Shown here piece by piece: positions 61,677-64,000 of a stretch of DNA of 64,000 bases. Source of the stretch: Rhizobiales bacterium 65-79 (GTDB lineage: Bacteria > Pseudomonadota > Alphaproteobacteria > Rhizobiales > Rhizobiaceae); contig MKRJ01000021.1 in assembly GCA_001896885.1 (NCBI GenBank), positions 62,008-126,007 of the forward strand, in the 5' to 3' direction. Under the pieces are notes generated by a model that saw nothing but the letters and a program-made list of their open reading frames with translations, had not been told where the DNA came from and did no database searches. The first letter of the stretch is position 1. Each line of letters begins with the position of its first letter. The position numbers and the translations under genes are program-made.

Positions 61677-62402
61677 CTACCGCCTGTCGGGCTGGCCGCT
61701 TCCGATCGCACTCAGCGCGGCCCGCGCCGCCGCCTCTACATGCGCGGTGCAGAGACGCCAGGCCTCGTCTTCGTCGCGGCGTTCGAGCGCGGCTACGAAT
61801 TCACGCAATTCGCGGATCGATTCGCGTGCCCGGGTGGCACTCGAAAGGGAGACCACGCGCAGTTGCGATACCCGGGTATGGATGCGGCGCAGCATGTCGG
61901 CGGCGACTTCGTTGCCGCCTCCGGCAAGAAGCACGTCATAGAAATGGGTCTTGGCCGCGATGAAGGCTTCGGCGGAAAAGTCGTCGTAAACTTCAGCAAG
62001 GCGTTCGACGCTCTCCTTGAGAGAACGGACCTGCTCCTCGCTGGCATTGCGGGCAAACAGCCGGGCCGCCAGACCTTCCAGATTGGCACGGACCTCATAG
62101 ATGGACTGCGCCGTCTGACGGCTGACGATGCTGACGCTCAGTCCCCTGTTGGGCTGCAAAGTAATCAGCCCGTCTGTCTGCAATTCGCGCAGCGCTTCCC
62201 GCAGGGAGGTGCGCGACACACCCATCATTTCGCACAGTTCCCGTTCGATGAGCCGCGTGCCCGCCGGAAAACGACCGGTCGCGATGGCCAGACGCAATCT
62301 TTCGGCCACCTGCTGGCGAAGGCCAGGCAGCGTTTCGACGCGCATCGAAAGCTCGGCTCGCTTCGCCTTTTCCGCCACGTGTCCATCCCCTCTGTCGGCC
62401 AT
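61677..62402 (-). CDS. GntR-family regulator (FCD) of the esterase/lactonase cluster
   Basis: 241 residues from ATG 62402. Winged helix (L-R-Q-Q-V-A-E-R-L-R-L-A-I-A-T-G-R-F-P-A; S-R-T-S-L-R-E-A-L-R-E-L) and FCD domain with T-H-F-Y-D-V-L-L-A-G-G-G-N. Divergent from the carboxymuconolactone-decarboxylase-like gene; a TTGACATAC-containing site in their spacer matches sites at 57942 and 58794, so it probably controls all three promoters. Confidence 0.88.
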   Translation of the reverse strand: MADRGDGHVAEKAKRAELSMRVETLPGLRQQVAERLRLAIATGRFPAGTRLIERELCEMMGVSRTSLREALRELQTDGLITLQPNRGLSVSIVSRQTAQSIYEVRANLEGLAARLFARNASEEQVRSLKESVERLAEVYDDFSAEAFIAAKTHFYDVLLAGGGNEVAADMLRRIHTRVSQLRVVSLSSATRARESIRELREFVAALERRDEDEAWRLCTAHVEAAARAALSAIGSGQPDRR

Positions 62403-62463
62403 CCCTGCACCCTTTCGAGCGGCCGCCGCACCGCTGTCACGTCGGCGAGCGGGGATTGTAATC

Positions 62464-62476
62464 TTGTATGTCAAAG
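62464..62476. promoter_or_regulatory. Operator-like site between regulator and decarboxylase-like gene
   Basis: TTGTATGTCAAAG (62464-62476); its reverse complement contains TTGACATAC, shared with 58794. It lies 19-31 nt before the gene at 62495 and 62 nt before the regulator start. Confidence 0.4.
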
Positions 62477-62494
62477 AACAAAGGAGTACCTGAA

Positions 62495-62902
62495 ATGACC
62501 GTTTCGAGCAAGAGCATCGACGATCTCTTCAAGGAAGGCCTGTCGCTCCGCCGGCAGGTCCTGGGCGCCGAATATGTGGACCGCTCGATGGAATCGGCCA
62601 ATGATTTCATGATGGCCTTTCAGCGCATCACCACGGAGTGGTGTTGGGGATACGCCTGGGGTCGCGATACGCTCGACCTGAAAACGCGAAGCATGTTGAA
62701 CCTTGCCATGCTCACCGCACTCAACCGGTCTGCGGAAATCAAACTCCATGTGCGTGGCGCGGTGAATAACGGCGTCACCGCGGAGGAGATCAAGGAAATC
62801 CTGCTTCACGCGACGATATATTGCGGCATCCCTGCCGGCCTCGATGCCTTCAAGGCTGCCAACGAGGTTCTGCAGGCCATGGAAAGGGAATCCGGAGCAT
62901 AG
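62495..62902 (+). CDS. Carboxymuconolactone decarboxylase-family (AhpD-like) protein
   Basis: 135 residues from ATG 62495 (AAAGGAG upstream). The CMD helix block R-S-A-E-I-K-L-H-V-R-G-A-V-N-N-G-V-T-A-E-E-I-K-style sequence is clear. The AhpD C-x-x-C pair is absent, so a decarboxylase-like or lactone-processing role is more likely than peroxidase partner. Divergent from the GntR regulator. Confidence 0.85.
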   Translation: MTVSSKSIDDLFKEGLSLRRQVLGAEYVDRSMESANDFMMAFQRITTEWCWGYAWGRDTLDLKTRSMLNLAMLTALNRSAEIKLHVRGAVNNGVTAEEIKEILLHATIYCGIPAGLDAFKAANEVLQAMERESGA

Positions 62903-63020
62903 GCGGTGTTCAACGGCCGAAACATCGAAATATCCGACTCCGATTCCAACCTCATGCGGCTCACTGACGTGGGGGCGGCAATCCCAGAAATTGGCGCTTA
63001 ACACCCATATGGCGACCCAG

Positions 63021-63113
63021 GTCGGGTTGGATTTCATATTTGATGTTCGTAGCTGCTTGCGACCTACGACTTGGCCGCCCCGCATTAAATTGCTGATCCA
63101 GGGAGGACCCTAG
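63021..63113. repeat. Diverged direct repeat, copy 1
   Basis: Aligns with 63899-63992 over about 93 bp. Shared blocks include AGCTGCTTGCG, GCCGCCCC-CATT and CCAGGGAGGACCC. On the minus strand both copies can read M-x-G-G-x-V-x-x-R-K-Q-L-x-T, so a degraded coding repeat is possible. Confidence 0.65.
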
Positions 63114-63898
63114 CGCAATTCGCCGTAATCAGGCTCGATTGAGCAATAAAGCGCGGGATCGCGCCGGGCGCTGATTGTTTGCTTATGGAGATTGAGCAGA
63201 GTCTGCGCCGTCATTCGAAAAACCGGGCGGGCGTGTTGCGGACGTTCTCACGCTTGCGACCAACGTGCTGGTCGATCGCGACTTGTGAGCTCCACGCCTT
63301 GTGGCGTGTTCCGGCCGGCGTTCGCCTGCTGTTCAACGTTGCCGAGGATATGGCTAGTCTCGTAGAGGACGAAAAGGCCACAGCGCAAAGCGACAGAAAA
63401 ACACGGTCGGGATTCTTTGGCCGTATCGCAGCACGGTTGTGGCTGTTGGGCGCCGCTCGACATCCGGCATCCTAGCAAGAGTTTGCAGCGCGCGGGTCTT
63501 CACAGTTTGAGCGGACCTTGCGTCTTCGTTCGAAAAGCAGCGCGAGCGCATTGCGCAGGTGCGTCGAACAACGGTTACCCCATACCGTGCTGGCGGTGAT
63601 GAACGCCAACATGGTTCGCGCGGATCATCGGTGCGGCCGCACGGTCAACCGGGTGACGGAAAATGTTACCCCGGCCGTTGTTCCAGGAGGAGCTGCGGCC
63701 GGGCAATGATGAGGTGGCAAGGCAGTATTGGTCGCCGTTTCACCCAACCTCGCTTTGCGGGCAGGAAATCCCGTAATCGTGCGGGGTTGCGCGGATTTGG
63801 CCGTTTCTGCATCCGACATCGAATCCGACATGGTCGGGGTATCTGGCGCCTTGGCCAAAAGCCCGGACAACTGCGGTTTATCGGCATCGGCGACCGCC

Positions 63899-63992
63899 GG
63901 CGAGGTAGGATTAGAAATTTCTAGTCCAAAGCTGCTTGCGCACTGCGACTATGCCGCCCCCCATTGCACCTAGGAGCCAGGGAGGACCCGAG
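63899..63992. repeat. Diverged direct repeat, copy 2
   Basis: Partner of 63021-63113, about 880 bp away in the same orientation, with identical AGCTGCTTGCG and CCAGGGAGGACCC blocks. It lies at the window edge, so what follows it is not visible. Confidence 0.65.
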
Positions 63993-64000
63993 GCACCGTC

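Larger units (their letters stand above)
62903..64000. other. Gene-poor end region
   Basis: About 1.1 kb without a gene I can support. Short open frames exist on both strands (for example 63185-63475 plus), but they lack ribosome sites and recognisable motifs. Two diverged direct repeats bracket most of it. The region may be a remnant of mobile DNA or hold an RNA; no tRNA-like fold was seen. Confidence 0.5.

Noticed and set aside
63559..63924. 121-codon plus-strand open frame near the right edge
   Set aside because: Arg/Gly-rich with no ribosome site or motif, and overlapped by equally long frames on both strands.

Overview
The window is GC-rich alphaproteobacterial DNA. The gene families, dense same-strand operons with 1-4 nt stop/start overlaps, many ABC uptake systems and many GntR-FCD regulators suggest the Hyphomicrobiales (Rhizobiales), most likely a Mesorhizobium/Phyllobacteriaceae-type soil or root bacterium. 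This is inferred from content; no rRNA or tRNA gene is present to confirm it.

Layout. 1-3.9 kb: the start of a sulfatase gene (cut by the window edge), divergent from a sulfonate/taurine-type ABC importer. 3.9-6.0 kb: two small hypothetical genes and a LuxR-type response regulator. 6.5-13.7 kb: a type I secretion locus with two repeat-rich putative secreted proteins that lack RTX repeats, an ABC exporter, an HlyD adaptor and two small membrane-linked proteins. 13.8-22.5 kb: glycosyltransferases, a FAD oxidoreductase, an ATP-grasp-like protein, a DUF6065 protein, a UDP-glucuronate decarboxylase-like enzyme and an 88-residue peptide with four Y-G-P-x-P-P-P repeats. 22.6-24.1 kb: an inositol-phosphatase family enzyme and a 2H phosphoesterase. 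24.3-28.5 kb: an Ugp-like carbohydrate/glycerophosphate importer.

28.7-50.7 kb is a catabolic island. On the minus strand one long operon joins an acyl-CoA dehydrogenase, enoyl-CoA hydratase, CoA-transferase, a thiolase-fold protein without the usual cysteine plus its DUF35 partner, and a complete branched-chain-amino-acid-type ABC importer. Divergent from it are hydantoinase/oxoprolinase A and B genes, followed by a second CoA-transferase, a FadR-type regulator and a beta-keto acid cleavage enzyme. A short sequence (TTTGGTC-N2-ATNA) recurs in the three control regions of this island, suggesting one regulon. Next comes a four-gene operon (hcmB, CoA ligase, meaB-like chaperone, hcmA) whose mutase carries the Ile and Asp residues diagnostic of 2-hydroxyisobutyryl-CoA mutase. 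The island therefore looks built for acids with branched or tertiary carbons that are activated as CoA thioesters.

50.8-51.8 kb: a tandem left-handed beta-helix (gamma-carbonic-anhydrase-like) protein. 51.9-52.2 kb: a ~309 bp MITE-like element with terminal inverted repeats. 52.3-57.9 kb: a second branched-chain-type ABC importer with a fused LivG-LivF ATPase, led by a 3-hydroxyisobutyrate-dehydrogenase-family gene. 58.0-62.9 kb: lactonase-like, beta-lactamase-like esterase, two short-chain dehydrogenases, a GntR regulator and a carboxymuconolactone-decarboxylase-like protein, probably one catabolic unit with the second importer. The last 1.1 kb has no convincing gene but carries two diverged ~93 bp direct repeats.
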